A stretch of 64,000 nt of DNA from Paenibacillus_E sp042676385. Its GTDB lineage: Bacteria > Bacillota > Bacilli > Paenibacillales > NBRC-103111. The stretch covers positions 1,302,001 to 1,366,000 of the forward strand of contig NZ_JBHTHA010000002.1 of NCBI RefSeq assembly GCF_042676385.1, in the 5' to 3' direction. Positions 6,776 through 16,069 of the stretch are shown here, piece by piece. Position numbers and translations under genes: made by a program. The stretch's first letter is position 1; every line of letters begins with the position of its first letter. Under the pieces are notes generated by a model. That model did no database searches. It had not been told where the DNA came from and saw only the letters and a program-made list of their open reading frames with translations.

Positions 6776-9700
6776 ATGTCAATTCAACAAACCGCTTCGC
6801 TTCCGGCCGTCTGGCGGCTGGAATCCGGAGCTTTAACCTTCACCTTTCATACCTCAGGAGACCTGTATGAGGCGCTTGGAGGCGGAATCATGCTGAATCA
6901 GCTACTGAGCAATCCGCTGGACGGCTCGCTGAACAACCTTTATTTGAGGATCGTCCGGCCGGAGGGCTTCTCGGTCCATCCACTGCTCGGCGTTCGTTCG
7001 ACTAGCCGCATCAGCCGCGGAGAACGCCGCATCACCTGGAGCGGCATCGCGGACGAAATCCGTTACGAGGTCTCTTTTCTTCTATCATCCCGCAATATAT
7101 GGTTTTGGGAGGTCAACCTTCATTCGGAAGGCGCTTCCGTCCAGGCGGAGCTCATCTATGGGCAGGACGTCGGCCTTGGCGCTCCTGCCGCCGTGCGCAG
7201 CAACGAAGCCTACTGCTCGCAGTACATTGATCATGCAGCTTTCCGGACTGGTGATTTCGGCTGGGTCGTCTGTTCCCGCCAAAATCAGCCGCAGGCAGGA
7301 CGTTTCCCTTATTTGCAGCAAGGCTGCCTGACGGGTGCGGCCGCCTTCTCTACCGACGGCTTCCAGTTTTTCGGTCTCAGCTTTAAGGATACTTATCAGC
7401 CCGAGGCGCTATCTCAAGACCAGCTGCCAAGCAAGGTGTATCAGTATGAATTTGCTTACACAGCTCTCCAATCCCAGCGGGTGAATCCGGTGCAAGGAGC
7501 CCGTGTCGTCTTTTACGGCATGTTCCGCGAGGATCATCCAGAGGCCGTGACGGATGCCGCTTTCGCCGATGAGCTTGCAGCAGCTTGGCAAGAGATGGAC
7601 GCCTTGCCTGCCGCTGAAGCTCCCGCCAATCCGATGCCGCTCAAGTCGCCGGATCTCGGAGCTCCGCTCCAGTCCCGTCCGCTTACGGTGGCCGAGCTGC
7701 AGGAACGTTACCCTTCCCGACTGGAGGAAGAATGGGCCGACGGGGAACTGCTTTCCTTTTTCACTCCGACCTACGAACACGTCGTGCTGAAAAGCAAGGA
7801 GATGCTCGTCGAGCGGCCGCACGGCCATATTTTGATGAGCGGCGCACCTGACCGTGCAGGTGTTGAAATGCTGACCTCGACAGCTTATATGTACGGGATT
7901 TTTCATTCCCATCTCGTCGTCGGCAATACCACTTTCAATAAACTGCTCAGCAATACGCGGAATGCGCTGGGCGCCGCCCATGCCTCCGGACTTCGCCTGT
8001 ATGCCCGGGTCGGCGGCAGCTACCGTCTTCTGGCCATGCCGAGCTTGTTCGAGATCGGCTTCAACTATGCCCGCTGGATCTACCGTCTGGATGAGGATAC
8101 GCTCGAGATTACGAGCTATACGAGTTCAGATTCCCCCGATGCGGTGCTTGAAGTACGGTCCGAAAGCGGGCTGCCCCGGGAGTATTTGATTACTGCGCAG
8201 GTCACCATGAGCGACCGCGAGTATGAGGCTCCCTATGAGCTGGTAGAGCGCGAAGGCTCACTGCTCATTACTGCGGCCGAAGGTTCGCCGATTCGTGAAG
8301 CGTATCCGGGGCTCAGTTACCGGATCTTCGCCGAGGGCACCGGGCTCCGCAGAACCGATGAGCGCCGACTGATGCCGTCGCTCGTTCCCGGCCAAGCCCC
8401 GCTGCTTGTGCTGGAAACAGATGCTGCTGCTTCTTGGCGCCTTCTTATCGGCGGCCGCCTTTCCGGCTTCGGCGCAGGCGTGTCCAAAACGGATGCTCCC
8501 TCTTTTGAAAATGAGAAGCGGAAGTACCGCGAGGATATGGCCAAGCTAATGAAAGGCTTCGCCCTGGATCACCCGCAAGGCAATGATGCGGTCCAGCGTC
8601 TGAACATGTTGGCGTGGTGGTACACGCATAATATGCGGGTTCATTTTGCAGTTCCTCACGGGCTGGAGCAGTACGGCGGAGCTGCCTGGGGCACGCGCGA
8701 CGTATGTCAGGGACCCGCGGAGTACTTCCTCGCGGTTCAGCATTACGAAGCGGTGCGCGATATTATTATGACGGTATACACGCATCAATACGATTCAAGC
8801 GGAGGCTGGCCGCAGTGGTTCATGTTCGACCGCTATCACCGCGTCCAACAGGAGGAGAGCCACGGGGATATAATCGTTTGGCCGCTCAAGCTTCTCGGCG
8901 ATTACATCGCCGCAACGGGCGATACCTCCATTCTGGAAACCGAGCTTTCCTATACGGATCATCATACATTCGAGCTGACAGAAGACAAACAGACGCTGTA
9001 TCGTCATGTGCAGAAGCAGATGGACTATATCCGCACCCACTTCCTGCACGGCACACGCCTTTCCGCCTACGGTGACGGCGACTGGGACGATACGCTGCAG
9101 CCGGCCAGCGCGGAGCTGCGTACCTTTATGGTCAGCAGCTGGACCGTGGCGCTGACGTACCAGGCCGTGCGGCAGCTCGGCACCCTGCTGGCTTCGTTTC
9201 CTGCTGCCGACAACGCCTCCAAAGAGCGTGCGGCATTCGGAGTGGAACTGTTGAAGCTGGCAGAAGGCATCTCCGAGGATTTCCACCGCTATATGAATCC
9301 GGACGAAATCATTCCGGGCTTCTTGTATATGGAGGATCCTGCGCATCCGGACAAATGGCTCCACCCGACGGATACGCGCACCGGCATACAGTACCGTCTG
9401 CTGCCGATGACGCGCAGCATCATTGCCGGGCTGATCACGCCGGAGCAGGCCGAAGCTCATTACAGGCTGATCAAGCGCGAGCTGAGTTTCCCGGATGGCG
9501 TACGGCTGATGAACCGGCCGGCCTCCTATGACGGGGGCGTCAGCTCCCGTTTCAAGCGCGCGGAGCAGGCGGCCAACTTCGGCCGCGAAGTCGGGCTGCA
9601 GTACGTGCATGCCCATATCCGCTTTATTGAAGCGATGGCGGGGCTCGGCAAGTCCGAGGAAGCTTGGAGGGCGCTACAGGTCATCAATCCGGTCGGAATT

Positions 9701-10186
9701 CAAAAAGCCGTGCCGAACGCGGAACTGCGGCAGAGCAATGCGTATTTCAGCAGCTCCGACGGCAAGTTCGCAAGCCGTTATGAAGCTGCGGAGCGCTTTG
9801 ACGAGCTTCGCAGCGGCTCGGCTCCCGTCAAGGGCGGCTGGCGCATCTATTCCAGCGGACCCGGCATCTACATGAACCAGCTGATCTCGAACGTGCTCGG
9901 CATTCGCCAAGCCGCAGGCCGCCTTCAGCTGGATCCGGTGCTTCCGGCCGAACTGAACGGACTTAGCCTTCGCTTCGCGGTAGCCGGCCGACCGGTACGC
10001 ATCATGTACGCGCTCTCCGGCAGCGGTAGCCCGATCAGCCGGATTACCGTCAATGGACAAAAGGCCGCCTTCAGCAGGCTAATCGGTCCGTACCGCAGCA
10101 CCGGAGCAGAACTATCGCTAGAGGAGCTGGAGACGCTCTGGCTGCCGGATGCAGAAAAATTGAATGAAATTGTGATTGAAGCCTGA
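6776..10186 (+). CDS. GH94 phosphorylase, probable 1,2-beta-oligoglucan phosphorylase
   Basis: 1136 residues from the ATG at 6776, chosen because GAGGAGG lies 10 nt upstream; the 37 extra codons of open frame before it cover the promoter and operator. The N-terminal half is beta-sandwich in character. The catalytic (alpha/alpha)6 part contains WWYTHNMRVHF, YGGAAWGTRDVCQGPAEYFL, GGWPQWF and YGDGDWDDTLQPA. The Asp in GDWDD (D769) corresponds to the general acid in the GDWND motif of cellobiose phosphorylase. Length and the GTRDVCQGP motif resemble the long GH94 enzymes that reversibly cleave 1,2-beta-glucans with phosphate. There is no signal peptide, so it acts in the cytoplasm on imported oligosaccharide and yields glucose 1-phosphate. 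Exact specificity within GH94 is inferred. Confidence 0.8.
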   Translation: MSIQQTASLPAVWRLESGALTFTFHTSGDLYEALGGGIMLNQLLSNPLDGSLNNLYLRIVRPEGFSVHPLLGVRSTSRISRGERRITWSGIADEIRYEVSFLLSSRNIWFWEVNLHSEGASVQAELIYGQDVGLGAPAAVRSNEAYCSQYIDHAAFRTGDFGWVVCSRQNQPQAGRFPYLQQGCLTGAAAFSTDGFQFFGLSFKDTYQPEALSQDQLPSKVYQYEFAYTALQSQRVNPVQGARVVFYGMFREDHPEAVTDAAFADELAAAWQEMDALPAAEAPANPMPLKSPDLGAPLQSRPLTVAELQERYPSRLEEEWADGELLSFFTPTYEHVVLKSKEMLVERPHGHILMSGAPDRAGVEMLTSTAYMYGIFHSHLVVGNTTFNKLLSNTRNALGAAHASGLRLYARVGGSYRLLAMPSLFEIGFNYARWIYRLDEDTLEITSYTSSDSPDAVLEVRSESGLPREYLITAQVTMSDREYEAPYELVEREGSLLITAAEGSPIREAYPGLSYRIFAEGTGLRRTDERRLMPSLVPGQAPLLVLETDAAASWRLLIGGRLSGFGAGVSKTDAPSFENEKRKYREDMAKLMKGFALDHPQGNDAVQRLNMLAWWYTHNMRVHFAVPHGLEQYGGAAWGTRDVCQGPAEYFLAVQHYEAVRDIIMTVYTHQYDSSGGWPQWFMFDRYHRVQQEESHGDIIVWPLKLLGDYIAATGDTSILETELSYTDHHTFELTEDKQTLYRHVQKQMDYIRTHFLHGTRLSAYGDGDWDDTLQPASAELRTFMVSSWTVALTYQAVRQLGTLLASFPAADNASKERAAFGVELLKLAEGISEDFHRYMNPDEIIPGFLYMEDPAHPDKWLHPTDTRTGIQYRLLPMTRSIIAGLITPEQAEAHYRLIKRELSFPDGVRLMNRPASYDGGVSSRFKRAEQAANFGREVGLQYVHAHIRFIEAMAGLGKSEEAWRALQVINPVGIQKAVPNAELRQSNAYFSSSDGKFASRYEAAERFDELRSGSAPVKGGWRIYSSGPGIYMNQLISNVLGIRQAAGRLQLDPVLPAELNGLSLRFAVAGRPVRIMYALSGSGSPISRITVNGQKAAFSRLIGPYRSTGAELSLEELETLWLPDAEKLNEIVIEA

Positions 10187-10254
10187 TTTCACGAAAAACA
10201 GTCAAGGTTTTGCCTGACTCTCCTTTTGTGTGTAAATCCATACATTTGCGACTT

Positions 10255-10437
10255 AGGAGGAAATTAGGTATGGCAACTGACCAGTTCAAATCAGTAACGA
10301 TGGAAAACATCGTTATGGGCTCGATTCCATTTTCTCTTACGTCTGGAACACTGAATAACATCGTTAACGCATCGATCAGTGTCCCCAAGGGTCGAACTCC
10401 CTTAGAATGGTGAGCCCCACGTTCTCCCGTGAACAAG
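10255..10437. repeat. Intergenic hairpin repeat, 51-bp unit in two copies (locus 2)
   Basis: Starts with the same AGGAGGAAATTAG lead as the 3089 locus. Units begin at 10294 and 10345, 51 bp apart; the first has the hairpin ACGATGGAAAACATCGT and the second a decayed version. The tail (GTTAACGCATCGATCAGTG, then GGTGAGC and CGTTCTCCC) also matches the first locus. It fills the gap between the phosphorylase and LacI genes. Confidence 0.8.
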
Positions 10438-10520
10438 AAAAAATTGTCTGCAAGATAACGCTTATGATAGAGAAAGTTGTGGTATATTTGAAAAACAAGC
10501 CGTCTTTAGGAGGGATCCCG

Positions 10521-11495
10521 ATGGTCAGCATCAAGGATATTGCCAAGCAGGCCGGAGTGTCGATCTCGACGGTCTCCTACGCCCTGAACGGCAGTCCTAA
10601 GGTTACACCCGAAACAAGCACCAAAATTCTTGCCATCGCCAAGGAATTGAATTATATTCCCAATGCTGCCGCCCGCCAGCTCAAAAAGCAGGAATCCCGA
10701 ATTATCGGGGCGTTCCTGACCGACTTCACCGGCGCCTTCTACGGCGACCTGCTCCAAGGCATGAAGGAAGTACTGAACCGCAAGGGCTACGACTTGATCG
10801 TCTGCAGCGGCATGCAATCCCACCGGCTGCTCCCGGAGCGTATGATTGACGGGGCCATCATTCTGGACTCCACTTTCTCCGATGAGGAGCTGCTGGATTA
10901 TGCGGACCGCGGCCACAAGCTCGTCGTCCTCGACCGGGAGCTCAATCATCCGGCCGTGAACCAGGTGCTGCTGGACAATAAGGCCGGCGCCAATCTGGCG
11001 ATGGACTATCTCATCGATAGCGGCCACCGCAAACTGTATGTCGTAACGGGACCGCCGGATACGTTCGACTCGCGGCAGCGGATGATCGCCGTCCGCCAGA
11101 CGCTGGACCGCCATCCCGATATCGAGGCGGTCATTATCGAAGGCGACTTCAACAAAAGCTCCGGCGAAGAGGCCGGCCGCATCATTCTGGATGCTTACGA
11201 CGGCCCGGTCGGCGTGTTCTGCATGAATGACGAGATGGCGATCGGCCTGCATAACTATGCGGATCGACGAGGCTTCCGGGTTGGCGAGGATTTCTCGCTC
11301 ATCGGTTTTGACAACATTGATCTGACCCAGTATCTTCAGCCTCGGCTCTCCACCATCGAGTATTCCAAATACCGCTGGGGGGGGATGGCCTCCGAGCAGT
11401 TACTCCGCCTCATCGGCGGTGAGGAAGTGGAACATGAGAGGATCTATGTCTCGCTGATTAAAGGTGCTTCCGTGAAAAGCAGGAATACCGATTAA
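10521..11495 (+). CDS. LacI-family transcriptional repressor
   Basis: 324 residues from ATG at 10521, preceded by TAGGAGGG. Residues 1-50 are the LacI helix-turn-helix (VSIKDIAKQAGVSISTVSYALNG, ending with AARQLKKQESRIIGA, the hinge and start of the core). The rest is a periplasmic-binding-protein-like sugar-sensing core with DGAIILDS, VLLDNKAGANLAMDYLIDSGHRK and the closing IGFDNIDLTQYLQPRLSTI block. It sits 334 bp after the GH94 gene in the same direction. The two GAAACGTTT operators in the importer and phosphorylase promoters are its probable targets, and an imported glucan oligosaccharide or its product is the likely inducer. Confidence 0.88.
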   Translation: MVSIKDIAKQAGVSISTVSYALNGSPKVTPETSTKILAIAKELNYIPNAAARQLKKQESRIIGAFLTDFTGAFYGDLLQGMKEVLNRKGYDLIVCSGMQSHRLLPERMIDGAIILDSTFSDEELLDYADRGHKLVVLDRELNHPAVNQVLLDNKAGANLAMDYLIDSGHRKLYVVTGPPDTFDSRQRMIAVRQTLDRHPDIEAVIIEGDFNKSSGEEAGRIILDAYDGPVGVFCMNDEMAIGLHNYADRRGFRVGEDFSLIGFDNIDLTQYLQPRLSTIEYSKYRWGGMASEQLLRLIGGEEVEHERIYVSLIKGASVKSRNTD

Positions 11496-11544
11496 TCGGC
11501 ACGAACGGGAATCTCCTCCTGGACAAATACAGCATCATGCGTAC

Positions 11545-11586
11545 AAAAGGCTCGAACAGCCCTTCATCGGGGCGTTCGAGCCTTTT
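11545..11586 (+). terminator. Bidirectional terminator after lacI
   Basis: AAAAGGCTCGAAC (11545-11557) pairs with GTTCGAGCCTTTT (11574-11586), followed by further T residues. It serves the LacI gene and may also stop leftward transcription from the MBL gene. Confidence 0.9.
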
Positions 11587-11664
11587 TTGACCAGTGTCGG
11601 TTGGGGATGAAGCGGCCAATTAATTGGAGCTTTTCCCATAGCCATACTGCTTTTCTCAACTCTC

Positions 11665-12402
11665 TTACAGCTCACAGCGCGCCAAAGGCTCAGCCAACCG
11701 AACCTTATGCTTCGTATGAAACGCATCCCTCACGCCCGGCTCCAAAAAGTCGTCCACGTAATGCATCAAAACCATCTTCTCCTGAATCGTCTCCGGAAGC
11801 GTCAGCAGCTCATCCAAAGAGGTGTGCGACGGGAGCGTGTCATCCTGCATATGGCATTCATGAAAGATCGTCTCCACATCATCCGCGATGCTCTGAATGT
11901 AGCCAACATCCAGACGCGTATCCCCGCTGAAATAAAAAAGCGGCTTGCACACAAGCCCATAGCTGAGCATCCCCGGCACGTGCAGCGTTTGAACGAGTTC
12001 GAACATAACGCCGGCAACCGAGAAGCGATCCTCCACACACTCGATATCAAAATAGTCCTCAAACGCGAGCTTCCCTCGCGTCGTCAACTCAAGCCCATGG
12101 CGAAGGCACTGCCATAAATCTTCCTTAAGCCCCGCAGGCACAAACAGTTTTGGCTTCGCCTTTCCCGGATAAACCCGGTGGAACAGCGCCAGCTTTTGCA
12201 GGCCATTGATATGATCCTCGTGCAAATGGGTTATAAAAAGGTTTTCGATCTGGTTCAGTTTCATCCCTAATTGATGCAAACTTAAATGGTTTGATTCCGG
12301 AAAATCGATGCATAAATTCGTCTCCGCGAACGTGAGTAATGCGCTATTGTGGCCTTGAAGCACGCTAAATCCGTCCCCGCAGCCTAAGAAGGTCACTTTC
12401 AT
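11665..12402 (-). CDS. Metallo-beta-lactamase-fold hydrolase
   Basis: 245 residues from ATG at 12402, preceded by GGAGGGG. The metal-binding motif THLHEDH is at residues 58-64 (H59, H61, D63, H64), with further ligands likely in FHECHM and LMHYVDDF. The opening MKVTFLGCGDGFSVLQGHNSALL and the SGDTRLD stretch are like RNase Z/YhfI-type MBL proteins, which cleave phosphodiesters or other esters. It is divergent from the sensor kinase gene with an 83-bp gap that must hold both promoters. The natural substrate cannot be inferred. Confidence 0.8.
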   Translation of the reverse strand: MKVTFLGCGDGFSVLQGHNSALLTFAETNLCIDFPESNHLSLHQLGMKLNQIENLFITHLHEDHINGLQKLALFHRVYPGKAKPKLFVPAGLKEDLWQCLRHGLELTTRGKLAFEDYFDIECVEDRFSVAGVMFELVQTLHVPGMLSYGLVCKPLFYFSGDTRLDVGYIQSIADDVETIFHECHMQDDTLPSHTSLDELLTLPETIQEKMVLMHYVDDFLEPGVRDAFHTKHKVRLAEPLARCEL

Positions 12403-12485
12403 CGCAACCCCTCCATTTCCATATGGGATTCTAGTTGAATATGTATTATGATGTTTGAGAGAATTTAACATTTTGGGAGGACAAC

Positions 12486-14228
12486 ATGAACAAAACGATC
12501 AAGCGAAAGCCGCAGATCCAGCTGCGCTCCTCGCTTTTCATCCTGATGATCTCGCTAATCATTGTACTACTTACGGACAGCGTATTCTACTATTATACGA
12601 AGCGCATGCTAACTTCAGAGTTGGAAACGAAGCTGCAACTGATCGCCGACAACGTCGCGATTTCGATACAACACTCCAAAACAGGTGAGAAATACGTCGA
12701 AAACCTGATCGGTCAGAACCTGCGAACCGCTTCCATCGCCGCACTCTACAAGCTAAGTCCGGACATTGAAAAAGTGACGAATGAAGAGCTCGCCAAGCTG
12801 AGCAGCGAATTGATGGTCGATCATATCACCCTCATGAAACGAAGCGGTGATGATATTATCGGATACAGATCGTCGGATCCTAACGAAATCAACATGAGCA
12901 CCAAAGCGTGGAGCCGTGACTGGTTTAAAGCGTTCAATCAGCTCCTGGATACGAAGGAAACGAATGTCCAAAGCGGTCAAGCGCTTCCGCATTATTGGTC
13001 AGGACCGCTCAATACCTCTTCAACGAATCCACAGTCTATTGATAAATGGGGCTATTATTACGATGGCCGCACGAATTACATCATCGATCCGTTTGTTCAT
13101 GATACTTTCTTTAAAGATTATCAGCGGGAGACAGGCGTCAACGCCGTGATTAATGAAATCATTCATGGTTATACGGATCATGGAGCCAAGGAAATAACCG
13201 TTTACAACACGCCTATTTTTTTGAAGAAACAAAAACCGAATAGCAGCCAGGGCTACGTGTGGTTCACGGACCGGGAAATCTTATTCGGCTCTTACGAAAT
13301 GAGGGATGACCGGGATCAGGAATATGTACAAGCCGTCAACGATTCCAAGCAAAGAAAGCAATTTCTTACAACGATCGACGGGAAAACTTATCTGAAAATG
13401 TTTATCCCGCTGCAATTGGATTTCCCGGTAGTCATTGGGCTGACGGCAGATTATGGGAGGGTTCAGCAATCCATCCAGCAGCAGCAAACAAGCTTGCTCC
13501 TATTAATCGGATCAACGGCCGTGATCGCCTTTCTGCTCGTTATTGTCGCCGTCCGATTTGTCAATCGCAAGCGCGAAGCTACCGCTGAGAGCGTCCAAGA
13601 GGTGTACGTCGATAACATTGGCTCATTATTCCGCTCCATGAAAGAGCAGCGGCATGATTTCAATAACCATGTGGCCGCGATACATTCCCTTGTCCATCTC
13701 AAAGAATATGAGGAGCTGGACAGATACACAGGCGAGTTGATCGGTGAAACCAATGCACTTAACGATATCATTCAAATTGATGTGCCTTCTTTGAGCGCAA
13801 TTGTTCAATCCAAAGTCATTCAGGCTATTGAACGTAAAATCAATTTTCATCATGAAGTTGTTAATTTGAGTCGTATCAGCCTTAGCGCCATAAAAGCGAC
13901 CGATCTGGTGAAAATGCTCAGCAATCTAATTGACAACGCATTCGATGCCGTTATGCAATCCATGAATGATGCGGAGAAAGAAGTGAAATTACTCGGACGC
14001 GTCGAGGGTGCGCTGCTTATTTTCGAAATCATCAATCATGGGGATCCGATTCCAAGTGACATCATCGCCGATTTGTATGAGCCAGGCTTTTCAACAAAAA
14101 TAGACTCGGGCGCCCATGCTGGTCTAGGCTTAAGCATCGTCAAAAAGCTCGTTGCCAAATACAACGGAACGATCGATGTAAGCAGTAACGAGAGTGAAAC
14201 GCGCTTCACTATCTCTATCCCCGTATAA
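12486..14228 (+). CDS. Orphan membrane sensor histidine kinase (Spo0B-type DHp, GHKL ATPase)
   Basis: 580 residues, ATG at 12486 after TTGGGAGGACAAC. A first membrane segment covers about residues 15-36 and a second about 334-357, with a roughly 300-residue extracellular sensor between them that I cannot assign to a family. The cytoplasmic part has the Spo0B-like phospho-acceptor helix EQRHDFNNHVAAIHSL (H390) and a GHKL ATPase domain with LSNLIDNAFDAV (N box), YEPGFSTK and GAHAGLGLSIVKKLV (G box). This architecture is that of AgrC/DcuS/NatK-type kinases. No response regulator lies next to it, so its partner must be elsewhere; the LytTR protein at 16070 lacks a receiver domain. Confidence 0.85.
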   Translation: MNKTIKRKPQIQLRSSLFILMISLIIVLLTDSVFYYYTKRMLTSELETKLQLIADNVAISIQHSKTGEKYVENLIGQNLRTASIAALYKLSPDIEKVTNEELAKLSSELMVDHITLMKRSGDDIIGYRSSDPNEINMSTKAWSRDWFKAFNQLLDTKETNVQSGQALPHYWSGPLNTSSTNPQSIDKWGYYYDGRTNYIIDPFVHDTFFKDYQRETGVNAVINEIIHGYTDHGAKEITVYNTPIFLKKQKPNSSQGYVWFTDREILFGSYEMRDDRDQEYVQAVNDSKQRKQFLTTIDGKTYLKMFIPLQLDFPVVIGLTADYGRVQQSIQQQQTSLLLLIGSTAVIAFLLVIVAVRFVNRKREATAESVQEVYVDNIGSLFRSMKEQRHDFNNHVAAIHSLVHLKEYEELDRYTGELIGETNALNDIIQIDVPSLSAIVQSKVIQAIERKINFHHEVVNLSRISLSAIKATDLVKMLSNLIDNAFDAVMQSMNDAEKEVKLLGRVEGALLIFEIINHGDPIPSDIIADLYEPGFSTKIDSGAHAGLGLSIVKKLVAKYNGTIDVSSNESETRFTISIPV

Positions 14229-14316
14229 AAGAATCACGAACATTAATAGATTGACATTCAATAATGTTCGTATTATGATTATCAAGGCTATAACATACAG
14301 CCCACAATCATTAAAA

Positions 14317-14421
14317 CGTTCGTATATCCTTGAGAATTGGCTTGAGGGTTTCTAGAGGAAGCCTTAACTTCCTAGCTACGACGGGTACTGCTTCCGCATA
14401 CCTGTGTGGCTGGGATTTTTT
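14317..14421 (+). ncRNA. Purine-class-like riboswitch with overlapping terminator
   Basis: The leader folds into a three-way junction like the purine riboswitch. P1 is UCGUA (14320-14324) with UACGA (14377-14381); J1/2 is UAU; P2 is CCUUGAG (14328-14334) with CUUGAGG (14341-14347), loop AAUUGG; J2/3 is GUUUCUAG (14348-14355), nearly identical to the canonical ligand-binding strand; P3 is AGGAAG (14356-14361) with CUUCCU (14368-14373), loop CCUUAA; J3/1 is AGC. GG of loop 2 can pair with CC of loop 3 as in the known kissing interaction. The last J3/1 base, C14376, sits where C74 selects guanine. A terminator uses CCUAGCUAC (14371-14379) with GUGGCUGGG (14406-14414), then T6 (14416-14421). Aptamer and terminator exclude each other, so ligand should switch the gene on. 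Identification is from structure and motif, not from a search. Confidence 0.75.
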
Positions 14422-14480
14422 GCGTCCAAAAGCCGGATTTCCACACCTGAACGGTGTTTGAAAAGGAGAGCGAAATCGAA

Positions 14481-15917
14481 ATGAGAGCTTATGATTTCAT
14501 CGTTGTTGGAGCAGGACCTGCAGGCATATTCGCCTGTTATGAAATGACGCTTAAGCACCCTGCCGCCAAAATTTTGCTAGTCGACAAAGGACACGATATT
14601 TATCACCGAAGCTGCCCGATTCTGGAAAATAAAATCAAGCTATGTCCGCCTCCTGCCGGGAAAAAAGATTTCTCCGGCTGCCTCCCTGCATGTTCCATTA
14701 CAGCCGGCTTCGGCGGCGCAGGCGCATACAGCGACGGCAAATTCAATATCACCACCGAATTCGGCGGCTGGATGACGGATTATTTGGCACCATCCAAAGT
14801 GTTGGAATTGATTCAGTATGTAGATGATATCAATTTGCTTCACGGCGCAACTCCGAACGTTACGGACCCGACGACAGAAGCCGTCAAGCAGATCGAACAG
14901 CGCTCTTATGCCGCGGGATTGAAGCTGCTTCGCGCGCAAGTTCGGCACTTGGGAACCGAACAAAACTTGATGATTTTGAGATCCATTTATGAATATTTGA
15001 AAACACGCATCGACATGCAGTTCAAAGCAGAAGTTGATGATATTATGACCTTAAAAAGCGAAGATAAACATGTCATTACCGGCATCCGTTTGAAAGACGG
15101 CACGGAAATTCACAGCGACTTCGTCATGCTGGCTCCAGGACGCGACGGCTCCGCATGGCTGACGCAGGTTCTTAAGAAGCGCCGTCTCAAAATGTATAAC
15201 AATCAGGTCGATGTTGGCGTACGCGTAGAAACCTCCGACGTCGTAATGCGCGAGATTAACGAGCATCTCTACGAGGGCAAATTCATTTACAACACGTCTG
15301 TCGGTACGCGGGTACGCACATTCTGCAGCAATCCTTCCGGCCACGTAGTCGTCGAAAACCATAGCGGCGTCATGGCCGCGAACGGCCATTCCTACAAGGA
15401 CCCTGCGCTCGGGTCCAAGAATACGAACTTCGCGCTGCTCGTCTCGCACAAATTCACTGAGCCGTTCGATAAACCGAACGAATACGCCCGTGAAATTTGT
15501 AAACATGCGAACGATTTATCCAGCGGCGGCGTGATCGTTCAGAAATTCGGCGACATTATGCGCGGACGCCGCTCGACGACCGAGCGCATCCGCGAAGGCT
15601 TCTTGGAGCCGACTTTACAGGAAGCGGTACCGGGCGATCTCGGTCTCGTTCTCCCGTACAATACGATGAAGAGCTTGATCGAGATGATTCACGCTCTCGA
15701 GAAGGTCACGCCTGGCATCGCGGCTGAACATACGCTTTTCTATGGCGTAGAAGCAAAGTTCTACTCCGCGCGTCCGAAACTCAGCGAAAGCTTCGAGACC
15801 GAAATTAAAGGCTTGTTCTGCGGCGGCGACGGCGCGGGCATTACCAGAGGCCTGGCTCAAGCCGGAGCAGCAGGCGTCTGGATCGCACAAAATGTATTTG
15901 AACGAATGAACAAATAA
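14481..15917 (+). CDS. FAD-dependent oxidoreductase (COG2509-like)
   Basis: 478 residues from ATG at 14481, with AAAAGGAGAG about 10 nt upstream; an upstream GTG at 14454 in the same frame lacks a ribosome binding site. The N-terminus is a Rossmann FAD-binding fold (DFIVVGAGPAGIFACYEM), followed by ILLVDKG, and the C-terminus has the second FAD motif GLFCGGDGAGITRGLAQAGAAG. In between, SGCLPACSITAGFGGAGAYSDGKF and a GRRSTTERI block match the uncharacterised FAD-utilising dehydrogenases of COG2509. Substrate unknown. Control by a purine-like riboswitch suggests a link to purine or flavin-related metabolism. Transcribed alone, with its own terminator downstream. Confidence 0.85.
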   Translation: MRAYDFIVVGAGPAGIFACYEMTLKHPAAKILLVDKGHDIYHRSCPILENKIKLCPPPAGKKDFSGCLPACSITAGFGGAGAYSDGKFNITTEFGGWMTDYLAPSKVLELIQYVDDINLLHGATPNVTDPTTEAVKQIEQRSYAAGLKLLRAQVRHLGTEQNLMILRSIYEYLKTRIDMQFKAEVDDIMTLKSEDKHVITGIRLKDGTEIHSDFVMLAPGRDGSAWLTQVLKKRRLKMYNNQVDVGVRVETSDVVMREINEHLYEGKFIYNTSVGTRVRTFCSNPSGHVVVENHSGVMAANGHSYKDPALGSKNTNFALLVSHKFTEPFDKPNEYAREICKHANDLSSGGVIVQKFGDIMRGRRSTTERIREGFLEPTLQEAVPGDLGLVLPYNTMKSLIEMIHALEKVTPGIAAEHTLFYGVEAKFYSARPKLSESFETEIKGLFCGGDGAGITRGLAQAGAAGVWIAQNVFERMNK

Positions 15918-15928
15918 ATAGCGAAAAA

Positions 15929-15975
15929 AGGGCGAAAATGTCTGCATTTGTAGAACATTCGCCCTTCTTTTTTTC
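15929..15975 (+). terminator. Terminator of the FAD oxidoreductase gene
   Basis: GGGCGAAaATGT (from 15930) pairs with ACATTCGCCC (to 15964), followed by TTCTTTTTTTT. Confidence 0.85.
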
Positions 15976-16010
15976 CTCGCAAAACCCTTTCCCTAAACTC
16001 ATAAATATGG

Positions 16011-16046
16011 TAAAATGAAAGCGTTCTCAATTTGTAAGCGTTAACA
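16011..16046 (+). promoter_or_regulatory. Two tandem perfect cre boxes at the LytTR promoter
   Basis: TGAAAGCGTTCTCA (16016-16029) and TGTAAGCGTTAACA (16033-16046) both fit the TGWAANCGNTNWCA consensus for CcpA without mismatch and lie 17 bp apart. A -10-like TAAAAT is at 16011-16016, so the boxes cover the transcription start and early leader, a repressing position. Confidence 0.85.
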
Positions 16047-16069
16047 TTTTATATGAGGGGGAAGGACAC

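Noticed and set aside
14317..14383. Guanidine, SAM or preQ1 riboswitch
   Set aside because: The conserved sequences of those classes are absent, whereas the GUUUCUA junction strand and loop-loop complementarity fit the purine fold.
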